64,000 nucleotides of DNA, from assembly GCA_947475245.1 (NCBI GenBank), contig CANJLW010000005.1:62001-126000 (forward strand), given 5' to 3'. This stretch comes from Acetobacteraceae bacterium (GTDB taxonomy: Bacteria > Pseudomonadota > Alphaproteobacteria > Acetobacterales > Acetobacteraceae). The stretch's first letter is position 1, and the number at the start of each line of letters is the position of its first letter. Below the pieces are notes generated by a model. The model was given only the letters and a program-made list of their open reading frames with translations, searched no databases and was not told where the DNA came from. This document shows, piece after piece, positions 1-7,963 of this stretch. Made by a program: the position numbers and the translations under genes.

Positions 1-1
1 G

Positions 2-604
2 TCGCATTTCCTGTGGATCGGCGATCGCACCCGGCAGGCCGAAGGCGCGCATATCGAGTTTCTGCGCGGCGTGAAGAACCCGTTGGGCATGAAGGTCGGC
101 CCGACGCAGGAGCCGGACGATCTGCTGCGCATTCTGGACATTCTGAATCCGGAGAACGAGGCCGGGCGGATCACGCTGATCAGCCGCATGGGCGCCGATA
201 AGGTCACCGCGAAGCTGCCGGCTTTGGTGCGCGCGGTGCAGCAGGCCGGGCGCAAGGTGGTGTGGCTGTGCGATCCCATGCACGGCAATACGATCAGCAC
301 GGTGGCCAAGCTGAAGACCCGCAATTTCGACTCGATCCTTGGGGAAGTCCGCGGCTTCTTCGACGTGCATGCGGCCGAGGGCACATGGGCGGGCGGCGTG
401 CATATCGAGATGACCGGGCAGAACGTGACGGAATGCACCGGCGGGGCCCATCAACTCAGCGAGACCGACCTGGGCGAGCGTTACGAAACCTTCTGCGATC
501 CGCGTCTTAACGCCGAACAGTCGCTGGAACTGGCGTTTTTGGTGGCGGAGGAACTGAAGGGTCGGCGCGGTCCGGCGGCGCAACCGGCTTTGGCCGCGCA
601 ATAG
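2..604 (+). CDS. 3-deoxy-7-phosphoheptulonate synthase, class II (C-terminal part)
   Basis: First step of the shikimate pathway: phosphoenolpyruvate plus erythrose 4-phosphate gives DAHP. Only the last 200 residues are present, because the frame is already open at the window edge. The visible part carries the plant-type (class II) signatures: [37 protein letters not shown] and the metal-site region [18 protein letters not shown] followed by [10 protein letters not shown]. These distinguish it from the shorter class I AroF/G/H enzymes. The stop lies 5 nt before the next gene on the same strand, so the two may be cotranscribed. The Ala/Gln-rich tail after the last conserved block is not typical core sequence. 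The family call is secure; the start and any upstream regulatory region cannot be judged. Confidence 0.93.
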   Translation, partial: SHFLWIGDRTRQAEGAHIEFLRGVKNPLGMKVGPTQEPDDLLRILDILNPENEAGRITLISRMGADKVTAKLPALVRAVQQAGRKVVWLCDPMHGNTISTVAKLKTRNFDSILGEVRGFFDVHAAEGTWAGGVHIEMTGQNVTECTGGAHQLSETDLGERYETFCDPRLNAEQSLELAFLVAEELKGRRGPAAQPALAAQ

Positions 605-609
605 CGCCG

Positions 610-1767
610 ATGTCGGGGGGGAATGACAAGACTGACGGGCTGGCGGCGGATATCGCCGCCAGAACCGACAGCTATTTCAATCGCACCAAGGCGATTGTCG
701 CGAAGTTCGGGGATCGTCGCGTTACCTATGCGATCTTCATGCGCCGTCCGGTGATCTGCGCGCCGAAGCTGATGCTCGATTGGCTCGATCTGGCGATGCG
801 GGATCGGGCCACGAAGATCGAGACCGATCTGATCTATCGCGAAGGCGATTGGGTCGGCGCGGGGGAACCGATGTTGTATCTGACGGGCAGCATGGTTCAT
901 TTGTCCGATCTGGAAACGATTCTGTTGCAGAAACTGGGCGCGACCTGTGTTGCCGCGCATAATGCGTATCAGATGTCGCTGGCGCTGCCGAATGTGTCGT
1001 TCCTGGCGATGGACGCGCGCCACTGCGCGGGCGCGGAAATGCAGGAAATGATGGCCTATGCCGCCTCGGTCGGCAGTACGGCGGCCAAGCGGGAAGGGGC
1101 CGTGGGCTTCGTCGGCAATGCCAATGACGGCACGGCGCATTGGTTCGGATCGGCCAAGGGCTTCGGCACGATGCCGCATTCGCTGATCGGCTATGCCGGG
1201 TCGACGGTCCGCGCGGCGGAAATGTTCGTCGAAACCTTTCCCAACGAACCGGTCACCGTGCTGGTCGATTACTTCGGCAAGGAAGTATCCGACGCGATCG
1301 CCGTCTGCGCGCGTTTTCCGCAAATGGCGGCGGAGGGCAAGCTGGCGTTTCGGCTCGACACGCATGGCGGGCGGTTTCTGGAAGGGCTCGATCCCGCGGA
1401 AAGCTATGCCGTGCTGGAACGGCGCGCGCCCGGGGCGATCCGGCGCTATCGCAGCGAGACGGAGCTACGCTACCTCGTCGGCACCGGCGTTTCGGCCGCG
1501 GCGATCTGGTTCACGCGAGAGGCCTTGGACAAGGCCGGCTACCCGAAGACGCGGATTGTCGCGTCGTCCGGGTTCGGCGTCGATAAATGCCGCGTGATGG
1601 CGGATGCCAAGGCACCGATCGACATCGTGGGCACCGGTAGTTTCATTCCGGACTCCTGGCACGAAACCTATGCCACGGCTGACATCGTCGAGTACGACGG
1701 CGCGCCGATGGTGAAGGTGGGGCGGGAGTTCCTGTTGCGTAAGAACGGCGCGCGCCGCCGTCATTGA
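610..1767 (+). CDS. pncB: Nicotinate phosphoribosyltransferase
   Basis: Salvages nicotinate to nicotinate mononucleotide using PRPP, feeding NAD synthesis. The 385-residue protein has the family layout: an N-terminal RTDSYFNRTK segment (equivalent of the DxY...T region), LTGSMVHLSDLETILLQKLG in the first half, a barrel with GFGTMPHSLIGYAG, a VDYFGKE strand, the RLDTHGG motif typical of NAPRTase barrels, and a late phosphate-site GTGSFIP. The start at ATG 610 is 5 nt after the DAHP synthase stop. The pairing with an aromatic-pathway gene is unusual. Distinction from nicotinamide phosphoribosyltransferase rests on overall resemblance rather than a single residue. Confidence 0.85.
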   Translation: MSGGNDKTDGLAADIAARTDSYFNRTKAIVAKFGDRRVTYAIFMRRPVICAPKLMLDWLDLAMRDRATKIETDLIYREGDWVGAGEPMLYLTGSMVHLSDLETILLQKLGATCVAAHNAYQMSLALPNVSFLAMDARHCAGAEMQEMMAYAASVGSTAAKREGAVGFVGNANDGTAHWFGSAKGFGTMPHSLIGYAGSTVRAAEMFVETFPNEPVTVLVDYFGKEVSDAIAVCARFPQMAAEGKLAFRLDTHGGRFLEGLDPAESYAVLERRAPGAIRRYRSETELRYLVGTGVSAAAIWFTREALDKAGYPKTRIVASSGFGVDKCRVMADAKAPIDIVGTGSFIPDSWHETYATADIVEYDGAPMVKVGREFLLRKNGARRRH

Positions 1768-1802
1768 GGCTGTGCTGTACTGAACAAACGAAGGGGAACA
1801 CC

Positions 1803-2738
1803 ATGAAAGTCGGCTTTATCGGTCTCGGCATGATGGGTGCCGGGATGGCGTCGAACATTCAAAAGGGCGGGTTTCAACTCGTCGTGCACGATCTGACCCG
1901 GCAATCGGCCTCCCGGCATCTGAACGACGGCGCGATCTGGGCGGAAAGCCCGAAGGCGTTGGCCGAACAATGCGATATCGTGTTCACCTCGCTGCCGACA
2001 CCGGCCGATGTGCGCGCCGTCGGACAGGGCAAGGACGGGTTGATCGAGGGTTTCCGCAAGGGCGCCGCATGGCTCGATCTGTCCACCAACGCGGTGGATG
2101 TGGTGCGCGAGCTGGCCGCGATCTTCGCCGAGAAGGGCGTGGATTTCCTTGATGCGCCGGTCAGCGGCGGTCCGGCGGGGGCGAATTCCGGCAAGCTCGC
2201 GGTCTGGGTGGGCGGCGACAAGGCTGTCTACGACAAGTACAAGGCCGTGCTCGACGCGTTCAGCGATCAGAACCGCTATATCGGCCCGATCGGCGCCGGG
2301 ACCATCGCCAAGCTGGTGCACAACTCCGCTTCCGCCGCCGTCAATGTCGTGCTGTCGGAAGTCTTCACGATGGGCGTAAAGGCGGGCGTCGAGCCGTTGC
2401 AGTTGTTCGAGGCGATCCGCCAGGGGGCGGCCGGGCGCGTGCGGTTGTTCGACCGCTTGCAGAAGCAGTTCCTGACCGGCGTTTACGATCCGCCGGACTT
2501 TGCGCTGCGCCTGCTGCACAAGGACGTGTCGCTTGCGGTGCAACTGGGGCGGGAGGTCAGCGTGCCGATGCGGTTGACGAACCTGGCGCATCAGGAACTG
2601 ACGGAGGCGCTGAACCGCGGTTGGGGCGGGCGCGATTCCCGGGTGGGCGCGCTGCTGCAACAGGAACGCGCGGGCATTCCGCCGATCCAGGTCGCGCCGG
2701 ATAAGATCAAGGCCGTCATGGACGGCGACGGCAAATAA
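1803..2738 (+). CDS. NAD(P)-dependent beta-hydroxyacid dehydrogenase (3-hydroxyisobutyrate dehydrogenase family)
   Basis: Cytosolic oxidoreductase of the 6-phosphogluconate dehydrogenase/3-HIBDH superfamily, 311 residues. The N-terminal Rossmann motif is GFIGLGMMGAGMASNI. The substrate-binding signature is DAPVSGGPAGANSGKLAVW and the catalytic lysine sits in GAGTIAKLVHNS. I chose ATG 1803 over an upstream in-frame start at 1764 because it sits at the first residue of the conserved domain and follows an AAGGGG Shine-Dalgarno. The actual hydroxyacid substrate cannot be read from sequence. The gene is followed 14 nt later by a luciferase-like oxidoreductase, suggesting a small catabolic operon. 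Confidence 0.86.
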   Translation: MKVGFIGLGMMGAGMASNIQKGGFQLVVHDLTRQSASRHLNDGAIWAESPKALAEQCDIVFTSLPTPADVRAVGQGKDGLIEGFRKGAAWLDLSTNAVDVVRELAAIFAEKGVDFLDAPVSGGPAGANSGKLAVWVGGDKAVYDKYKAVLDAFSDQNRYIGPIGAGTIAKLVHNSASAAVNVVLSEVFTMGVKAGVEPLQLFEAIRQGAAGRVRLFDRLQKQFLTGVYDPPDFALRLLHKDVSLAVQLGREVSVPMRLTNLAHQELTEALNRGWGGRDSRVGALLQQERAGIPPIQVAPDKIKAVMDGDGK

Positions 2739-2752
2739 CGGGAGTTCGGAAC

Positions 2753-3649
2753 ATGGAAATCGGGGCATCGCTGCCTTGCGGCGACATCGGCGTCGGCGCC
2801 GCTGTCATCAGGGACTACGCTCAGGCCGCCGAGGGCATGGGGTTCGACTACCTACAGGCGCCGGACCACGTGCTGGGCGGCAATCCCGCCGGGCATAAGG
2901 ACAAGAAGCGCGTCGGCACGACCGCGACGGCGTACCATGACCCGTTCGTGCTGTTTTCCTTCATCGCGGGCTGCACGCAGAAGATCGGCTTCGCGCCGGG
3001 CGTGCTGATCCTGGCCCAGCGTCAGGCGACCCTGGTCGCCAAGCAGGCCGCCAGCCTGGACGCGCTGGTTCCCGGCCGTCTGCGCCTGGGTATCGGCGTG
3101 GGTTGGAACGAGTTGGAATTCGTCGGCCTGAACGAGAACTTCAACAATCGCGGCAAGCGATCCGAAGAACAGGTCGAAGTCATGCAGGCGCTGTGGGCGA
3201 ACGAGCATGTCTCCTACAAGGGCAAGTATCACACGATCGACGATTCCGGCATCAACCCGCGCCCGCCGTCCGGTCGCGTGCCGGTGTGGTTCGGCGGCCA
3301 TGTGGAACAAACTCTGCGCCGCACGGCGAAGTACGGCGACGGCTGGATGCCCCTGGCTTATCCGGCGGATGACAGCGCACTGCGCGCCTTTGATCAACTG
3401 CGCGGCATGATCGAGGCCGAAGGGCGCAAGCCGTCCGATGTCGGGCTTGAAGTGTGGCTGTCGCTTGGCACCGGCACGCCCGACGATTGGCGGCGGGATG
3501 CGGAGTTCTGGAAGAAGGCCGGCGTGACCCACATCACCGGGCATACGACCTATTCCAGCCCGAACCACAAGCGCATCGCCGGCACCAGCGCCGCCGAACA
3601 TCTGGCGGCGTTGAAGCTGTTCAAGGAAACGGTCGCCGATCTCGCCTGA
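2753..3649 (+). CDS. LLM class oxidoreductase (F420-dependent type, TIGR03619-like)
   Basis: Luciferase-like monooxygenase (TIM barrel) of 298 residues. Diagnostic stretches are the N-terminal IGASLPCGDIG, YLQAPDHVLG, the LVAKQAASLDALVPGRLRLG segment with GIGVGWNELEF, and VPVWFGGHVEQTLRRTAKYGDGWMP. These resemble the subgroup usually annotated as probable F420-dependent oxidoreductases, but flavin use is equally possible in an alphaproteobacterium. The start ATG 2753 follows GGGAG. It lies 14 nt downstream of the hydroxyacid dehydrogenase and ends just before a bidirectional hairpin shared with modB. Substrate unknown. Confidence 0.85.
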   Translation: MEIGASLPCGDIGVGAAVIRDYAQAAEGMGFDYLQAPDHVLGGNPAGHKDKKRVGTTATAYHDPFVLFSFIAGCTQKIGFAPGVLILAQRQATLVAKQAASLDALVPGRLRLGIGVGWNELEFVGLNENFNNRGKRSEEQVEVMQALWANEHVSYKGKYHTIDDSGINPRPPSGRVPVWFGGHVEQTLRRTAKYGDGWMPLAYPADDSALRAFDQLRGMIEAEGRKPSDVGLEVWLSLGTGTPDDWRRDAEFWKKAGVTHITGHTTYSSPNHKRIAGTSAAEHLAALKLFKETVADLA

Positions 3650-3665
3650 TCGGTACGGCAACGGG

Positions 3666-3687
3666 CGAGGGCGGGTAACCGTCCTCG
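3666..3687. terminator. Bidirectional hairpin between convergent genes
   Basis: CGAGGGCGG and CCGTCCTCG pair over nine positions (one G-T) around a GTAA loop. It fills the 39-nt gap between the stops of the convergent luciferase-like gene and modB. There is no strong T tract, so it may act as a termination or RNA-end-protection hairpin for both transcripts. Confidence 0.55.
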
Positions 3688-3688
3688 T

Positions 3689-4354
3689 CTAGCGCTTGCG
3701 ATCCACGCGGCGCGACAGGGCGTACACCAGTCCCAGCGTTGCCAGCGAAAATCCCAACAGCATCGCCGACATCGCACCGGCTGCGGCCGTGTCAAACGCC
3801 TGCACCCGGTCGTAGATGGCAATTGCGATCGTGCGGGTTTCCCCGGGGATCGATCCGCCGACCATCAGCACTACGCCGAACTCCCCCAGCGTATGCGCAA
3901 AGGCCAGGACCAGACCGGTCACGATACTCGGCCAGGCCAGCGGCAATTCGACCGTGCGCAACGTGTACCAGGCGGAGGCACCGCTGACGGCGGCGGCTTC
4001 GCGCAGGTCGATCGGGATCGCCTCGAATCCCCGCTGCATGGGTTGGACGGCGAAGGGCAGGTTGACCAGCAGGGAGGCGACCAGAAGCCCCTCGAAACTG
4101 AACACCAAAGTATGGCCGAAGGCTGCGTGCCAGAGTTGCCCCAGTGACGATCCGCCGCCGAAGGAAACAAGGAGGTAATAACCGACGACGGTCGGCGGCA
4201 ATACCAGCGGCAGCGCCAGCATTGCCTCCACCAGGGCGCGTCCGCGGAACGATCGATAGGCGAGCCACCGTCCGACGATCACGCCGACCGGCAGCAGGAT
4301 CAGGACGGTCAGCCCGCCAAGGCGCAACGACAGGCCAAGCGCGGTCCAGTCCAT
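3689..4354 (-). CDS. modB: Molybdate ABC transporter permease ModB
   Basis: Inner-membrane subunit of the high-affinity molybdate importer, 221 residues with about five hydrophobic segments. It begins LGLSLRLGGLTVLILLPVG, followed by LALPLVLPPTVVGYYLLVSF, characteristic of ModB. The coupling loop that docks the ATPase is REAAAVSGASAWYTLRTVELP, followed by AFAHTLGEFGVVLMVGGSIPGET, a near-invariant ModB stretch. It starts 4 nt after modA on the same strand. The partner ATPase ModC is not encoded next to it: modB is the last gene before a convergent neighbour. The protein must use an ATPase encoded elsewhere if the transporter works. Confidence 0.93.
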   Translation of the reverse strand: MDWTALGLSLRLGGLTVLILLPVGVIVGRWLAYRSFRGRALVEAMLALPLVLPPTVVGYYLLVSFGGGSSLGQLWHAAFGHTLVFSFEGLLVASLLVNLPFAVQPMQRGFEAIPIDLREAAAVSGASAWYTLRTVELPLAWPSIVTGLVLAFAHTLGEFGVVLMVGGSIPGETRTIAIAIYDRVQAFDTAAAGAMSAMLLGFSLATLGLVYALSRRVDRKR

Positions 4355-4358
4355 GAAA

Positions 4359-5162
4359 TCAGACGGTCTCGTTGGGTAGCGAGAAGCCGTACTGGCGCAG
4401 GATCGCGCGCGCTTCCGGCCCCTGCATGAAATCGTACAGGGCGCGCGCGGTCGTGCCGGCGTTTTTTAACAGCACCATGCGTTGGCGCAGCGCGGCGTGC
4501 CAATCCGACGGGATCAGGGCAAAGCTGCCGCGTTTCGCGACTTCGTCCGAAAACGTCAGGGAATATGCGAAAATGCCGCCCTGGGCGGAACCCGACAGGG
4601 CGAACTGGGCGGCCTGAGAAACGTTTTCGCCCAACACCAGCGACGGGCGCAGCGCGTCCCACAGGCCCTGCGACTTCAGCGCCTGCTCCGCCGCCCTGCC
4701 ATAGGGGGCGTGTTCGGGATTGGCGATGGCGAAGCGTTGAACGGCACCGGCCGCCACGGCCGAACGCAGCCCGGTCAGACCGGCGTCGGGCTTGATTGGC
4801 GAACCCGTTGGGGCGAACAGGACGATGCGGCCTTCGCCGTACAGCGTGCCGCGATCGACGGTCATACCGGCATCGGCGAGTTGGAAGACGAAGCCTTCGT
4901 CCGCCGAAAGAAACATCTGAAACGGCGCGCCCTGCTGGATCTGGCGGGTGAAGTTGCCTGACGATCCGTAGACGACGCGCGCTTCCAGACCGTTCCTGGA
5001 CCGGAACGCCGCGATGACCCGATCGAAGGCGTGTTGCAGGTCCGACGCCGCCGCGATGGCGGGAGGGGCCTCCGCCGCGCGGGCGGATGCGCCGGCCATC
5101 GCGGCGGTGCTTGCGATCAGCAGCGATCGTCTTGAAAGGGCGGGCATGGGATCGACATCCAT
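4359..5162 (-). CDS. modA: Molybdate ABC transporter substrate-binding protein ModA
   Basis: Periplasmic binding protein that captures molybdate or tungstate for ModB. The N-terminus has an export signal with a twin-arginine-like SRRSLLIAS core followed by an Ala-rich region ending near ASARAAEAPP. The mature part has AAASDLQHAFDRV, VVYGSSGNFTRQIQQGAPF and FLSADEGFVFQLADAG, the usual ModA ligand-loop regions. The start is ambiguous: ATG 5162 has a GGTGGG about 8 nt upstream, whereas ATG 5147 starts right before the signal peptide (MPALSRR) and lies outside the candidate ModE operator. modB follows 4 nt downstream. Confidence 0.92.
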   Translation of the reverse strand: MDVDPMPALSRRSLLIASTAAMAGASARAAEAPPAIAAASDLQHAFDRVIAAFRSRNGLEARVVYGSSGNFTRQIQQGAPFQMFLSADEGFVFQLADAGMTVDRGTLYGEGRIVLFAPTGSPIKPDAGLTGLRSAVAAGAVQRFAIANPEHAPYGRAAEQALKSQGLWDALRPSLVLGENVSQAAQFALSGSAQGGIFAYSLTFSDEVAKRGSFALIPSDWHAALRQRMVLLKNAGTTARALYDFMQGPEARAILRQYGFSLPNETV

Positions 5163-5188
5163 CGATATAGCCCACCGACTATAACCCT
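5161..5188. promoter_or_regulatory. Candidate ModE operator upstream of modA
   Basis: A 28-nt imperfect palindrome with TATAG and CTATA half-sites separated by 8 nt. Aligned with the Escherichia coli ModE box as I remember it (two 11-nt halves around 6 nt), I count 8 of 11 matches on the left half and 7 of 11 on the right. It lies between the modE-like gene and modA, over or just upstream of the modA start. That suits repression of modAB when molybdate is plentiful. The comparison was made by eye. Confidence 0.5.
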
Positions 5189-5203
5189 TCCCAGGGCCGG
5201 TGG

Positions 5204-5572
5204 CTATGGGGCCTCGGTCGGCGTCTCGGCGATCAGGGACGCGAGTTCCGCCAGTTCTGGGGCGGCGGCGGCCTGTGCGTCCATTGCGCGATACAGGCCA
5301 AGGACCCGCTCTCCCGTCGGGGTAAGCCGAGCACCGCCGTGGCCGATACCGCCTTTGGTGGCGATGACGAGGGGGGTGGCGAAGCAGTGGTTCATGGTAT
5401 CGAGCAAGTACCAGGCGCGCTTATAGCTCATGCCCATGGATCGACCGGCGGCGGAGATCGACCCCGTGGCGGCGATGGCGGCCAGCAGATCGGCCTTGCC
5501 CGGACCGACGACGACGGTGCGGTCAAGCATAAGGCGCAAACGGGTGCGAAGCCGATCCGGGGGAATGCTCAT
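5204..5572 (-). CDS. modE: ModE-like winged-helix regulator, DNA-binding domain only
   Basis: A 122-residue protein matching the N-terminal LysR-like winged helix of ModE: KADLLAAIAATGSISAAGRSMGMSYKRAW as the helix-turn-helix region (written here as adjoining shorter motifs KADLLAAIAATGSIS and AAGRSMGMSYKRAW), then GGIGHGGARLTPTGERVLGLY as the wing and dimerisation helix. The full-length family has C-terminal molbindin domains that sense molybdate; these are absent and the frame stops after a short Ala/Glu tail. It precedes modA on the same strand by about 41 nt and is divergent from the ABC transporter at 5702. Without molbindin domains, how it senses metal is unclear. Confidence 0.85.
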   Translation of the reverse strand: MSIPPDRLRTRLRLMLDRTVVVGPGKADLLAAIAATGSISAAGRSMGMSYKRAWYLLDTMNHCFATPLVIATKGGIGHGGARLTPTGERVLGLYRAMDAQAAAAPELAELASLIAETPTEAP

Positions 5573-5644
5573 GCGCTTACTTTACCCCGAACGCCTGGAT
5601 GAACCCAAACGCCTGGTGGGATCGTTGCGGTGCGTTTTATGCGA

Positions 5645-5675
5645 TTGACAAGGGGAGGCGTGATCCGCAGATACC
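5645..5675 (+). promoter_or_regulatory. Possible sigma-70 promoter of the ABC transporter operon
   Basis: A perfect TTGACA (-35) at 5645-5650 is followed 19 nt later by GATACC, a poor -10. It sits 50 nt upstream of the binding-protein gene, which has a clear GGGAGG ribosome site. The imperfect -10 and long spacer keep this tentative. Confidence 0.35.
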
Positions 5676-5701
5676 CTGGACCGACAGGGAGGTAACAGGG
5701 C

Positions 5702-6982
5702 ATGAAAATCGGTGGCGAAAAGCCAGCACGTTCACTTGACCGGCGTAACCTGATGAAGGGTGCGGCGGTTCTCGGGGCAACGACTCTCGCGATGCCCAAC
5801 ATCGTCGCGGCGCAAAACAAGGGTCCGATCAAGATCGGCTTTCCCAGCGTCTTCTCCGGCATCTTCGCCCTGCTCGGCCAATCTTCCTCGGCCGGCGCGC
5901 GGATGGAAATCGACAAGGTCAACGCCGCCGGCGGCATCAACGGCCGGAAGTTGGAGTTGGTGACACGCGATTCCAAGGGCAAGCCGGACGAGGCGACCAA
6001 GGTCGTGCGCGATCTGGTGAACTCCGACGGGTGCGAGATCATTCTGGACGCCGAAACATCGGCGAGCGCTTTCGCGGTGCAGGAGCTGGTCCGCGAAATC
6101 GGCGTGCTGTGTATCCATACGAATTCCGAAACGTCCTCGCTGACCGCCAACCCGAAGATCGCGGCGGCGACCTGTTTCCGTTCGGCGCGTCAGGGCATTC
6201 ACGACGCGATCGGCGGCGGGCAGTATGCGGCGGAGCAGGTGCGCAAGAAGAACCTGTTCAAGTTTGTGACGGCCGCGCCGGACTATGCCTATGGCCGCGA
6301 CAACACCGCGGAGTTCATGGAATACGCGAAGTATTTCGAACCGCGGATCGAAGTGGTCGATCAGGCCTGGCCGAAACTGTTTCAGCCGGACTTCACCGAA
6401 GTCGTGACGAAGATCCTGCAGGCGAAGCCGCAGGCGCTGTATACCGCCCAGTTCGCGGGCGATCTGGTGGCGTTGATCGATCAGGGGCTGCTGTACGGGC
6501 TGTTCGACAAGATCGAGACGTTCTCGGTCAATCTCGGCGATTACGGCGTGCTGACTCAGGTCAAGCAATTGCCGCCGGGCCTGCATTCCGGCACGCGGTA
6601 TAACCGCACAGTGCCGCCGACGCCGGAGAACGAGGCGTTTTATACCGAGTATACCAAGCGCAACACCGATCATAAGATTTGCAACTGGTCGTGGGAAAAC
6701 GCGACCGGCGCGAAGTTCATGATCGAGGCGTTGAAGAAGAACAACGGCGGCACCGACGGCAAGAAGCTGGCGGAAATCATGTCCGACATGAAGATCGACA
6801 GCCCGTTCGGCGTCGACGGCACGCTGACCATGCGCGGCAGCGATCACACCGTGATCAACTACGTCGTCGGCTATGGCGTGACCGTGCCGAAAGAGCCGTA
6901 TATCCGCGACGTCTTCACCGCCAAGTGGGGCCCGATCCTGGAGCACGAGGCGGACTGGAAGAAGCGCAAGGGCTACGTCTGA
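5702..6982 (+). CDS. ABC transporter substrate-binding protein, branched-chain amino acid (Leu/Ile/Val-binding) family
   Basis: Periplasmic type I binding protein, 426 residues, exported by a twin-arginine-like signal (DRRNLMKGAAVLGATT, about residues 18-33, followed by an Ala-rich stretch to about residue 40). The mature domain begins IKIGFPSVFSGIFALLGQ and includes INGRKLELVTRDSKGKPDEA and the cleft segment LVNSDGCEIILDAETSASAF. Near the C-terminus come WSWENATGAKFMIEALKKNN and DGTLTMRGSDH. It heads a complete permease/ATPase set. The neighbouring monooxygenase and acyl-CoA ligase suggest that the ligand might be an aromatic or cyclic acid rather than an amino acid (inference). Confidence 0.9.
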   Translation: MKIGGEKPARSLDRRNLMKGAAVLGATTLAMPNIVAAQNKGPIKIGFPSVFSGIFALLGQSSSAGARMEIDKVNAAGGINGRKLELVTRDSKGKPDEATKVVRDLVNSDGCEIILDAETSASAFAVQELVREIGVLCIHTNSETSSLTANPKIAAATCFRSARQGIHDAIGGGQYAAEQVRKKNLFKFVTAAPDYAYGRDNTAEFMEYAKYFEPRIEVVDQAWPKLFQPDFTEVVTKILQAKPQALYTAQFAGDLVALIDQGLLYGLFDKIETFSVNLGDYGVLTQVKQLPPGLHSGTRYNRTVPPTPENEAFYTEYTKRNTDHKICNWSWENATGAKFMIEALKKNNGGTDGKKLAEIMSDMKIDSPFGVDGTLTMRGSDHTVINYVVGYGVTVPKEPYIRDVFTAKWGPILEHEADWKKRKGYV

Positions 6983-6994
6983 GCCTGACTTTGC

Positions 6995-7019
6995 CCGAGG
7001 CCGCCCTCCGCGGCCTCGG
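6995..7019 (+). terminator. Intra-operon hairpin after the binding-protein gene
   Basis: A perfect 10-bp stem (CCGAGGCCGC with GCGGCCTCGG) around CCTCC, followed by TTGCGTTTT. It sits in the 74-nt gap between the binding-protein gene and livH. This position is typical of a partial terminator or 3'-stabilising hairpin that lets the binding protein be made in excess over the permeases. Confidence 0.7.
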
Positions 7020-7056
7020 TTGCGTTTTCCCTTGATTTCGAACGGGACTTATTTTC

Positions 7057-7959
7057 GTGAAACTAGAGGCCTTGATTGCCTGCTTCGGCCAAATGAGCTG
7101 CGTGGTCACGCAATCGACCAGCGCGCTGATCATTGGCATGTTGCTGTTTCTGGTGGCCTCGGGCGTCACCCTGATCTTCGGCGTGCTCAACGTGGTGAAC
7201 TTCGCCCACGGCACGCTGTACATGCTGGGCGCGTATATCGCCTATACGATCTACCAGCCGACCGAGAGCTACGCGCTTGCGGTGCTGGGCGGGGCGTTGG
7301 GCGTCGGCGTGTTCGGCATTTTGTTTGAGCGTTTCCTGATCAGCCGGGTCTACGGCCAGGATGTGCTGATGCAACTGCTTGTCTGTTACGGCGTCGTGCT
7401 GGTGATGGACGATGTGGTGAAGATCGTCTGGGGCGTCGATTTCATGAAGATGGGGATGCCGGCGGCGTTCCGCCTGCCGCCCATCCGGATCGGCGGCGGG
7501 TTCGTGCCGCCGTTCTACCTGTTCCTGATCGGCATATCGATGGTGATCGGGCTTGGGCTTTGGTTCGTCATCACCCGCACGCGCTATGGCAAGATGATCC
7601 GCGCGGCGGCGGTCAACCCGTCGATGGTTTCCGCGCTGGGTATTCGCACGCCGGTGCTGTTCGCCTCGGTCTTCGGGCTGGGCGCGTTGCTCGCCGGTGC
7701 CGCGGGCGCGCTGGCCGCGCCGGTGCGCGCGCTGACGCCGGGCATGGGCTTTTCCATCGTCATCGAGTCCTTCATCGTCACTGTGATCGGCGGCATGGGT
7801 TCGATCGGCGGAGCGTTCGCCGCGGCCTTGTTGCTGGGCTTCGCGCGATCCTTCGGCAGTGTCGGCTTTCCGCTGTTCGTCGACGGGCTGATGTTCCTGA
7901 TCATGGGCCTTGTGCTGATCTTCAAACCCGCCGGCCTGTTTGGCCGGCCGCCGCGGTAA
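7057..7959 (+). CDS. livH: Branched-chain amino acid-type ABC transporter permease (LivH family)
   Basis: Inner-membrane permease of 300 residues with about eight hydrophobic helices. It shows the LivH hallmarks GVTLIFGVLNVVNFAHGTLYMLG near the N-terminus, given here as LIFGVLNVVNFAHG, then RYGKMIRAAAVNPSMVSALG and the C-terminal GGMGSIGGAFAAALLLGF. Two starts are possible: GTG 7057, used here, and ATG 7093 twelve codons later. Neither has a strong Shine-Dalgarno. LivM follows 4 nt after the stop. Confidence 0.92.
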   Translation: MKLEALIACFGQMSCVVTQSTSALIIGMLLFLVASGVTLIFGVLNVVNFAHGTLYMLGAYIAYTIYQPTESYALAVLGGALGVGVFGILFERFLISRVYGQDVLMQLLVCYGVVLVMDDVVKIVWGVDFMKMGMPAAFRLPPIRIGGGFVPPFYLFLIGISMVIGLGLWFVITRTRYGKMIRAAAVNPSMVSALGIRTPVLFASVFGLGALLAGAAGALAAPVRALTPGMGFSIVIESFIVTVIGGMGSIGGAFAAALLLGFARSFGSVGFPLFVDGLMFLIMGLVLIFKPAGLFGRPPR

Positions 7960-7963
7960 GACC

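Noticed and set aside
5590-5616. Direct repeat AACGCCTGG, two copies 18 nt apart upstream of the ABC transporter operon
   Set aside because: Only two short copies and not clearly placed relative to a promoter; chance is likely.
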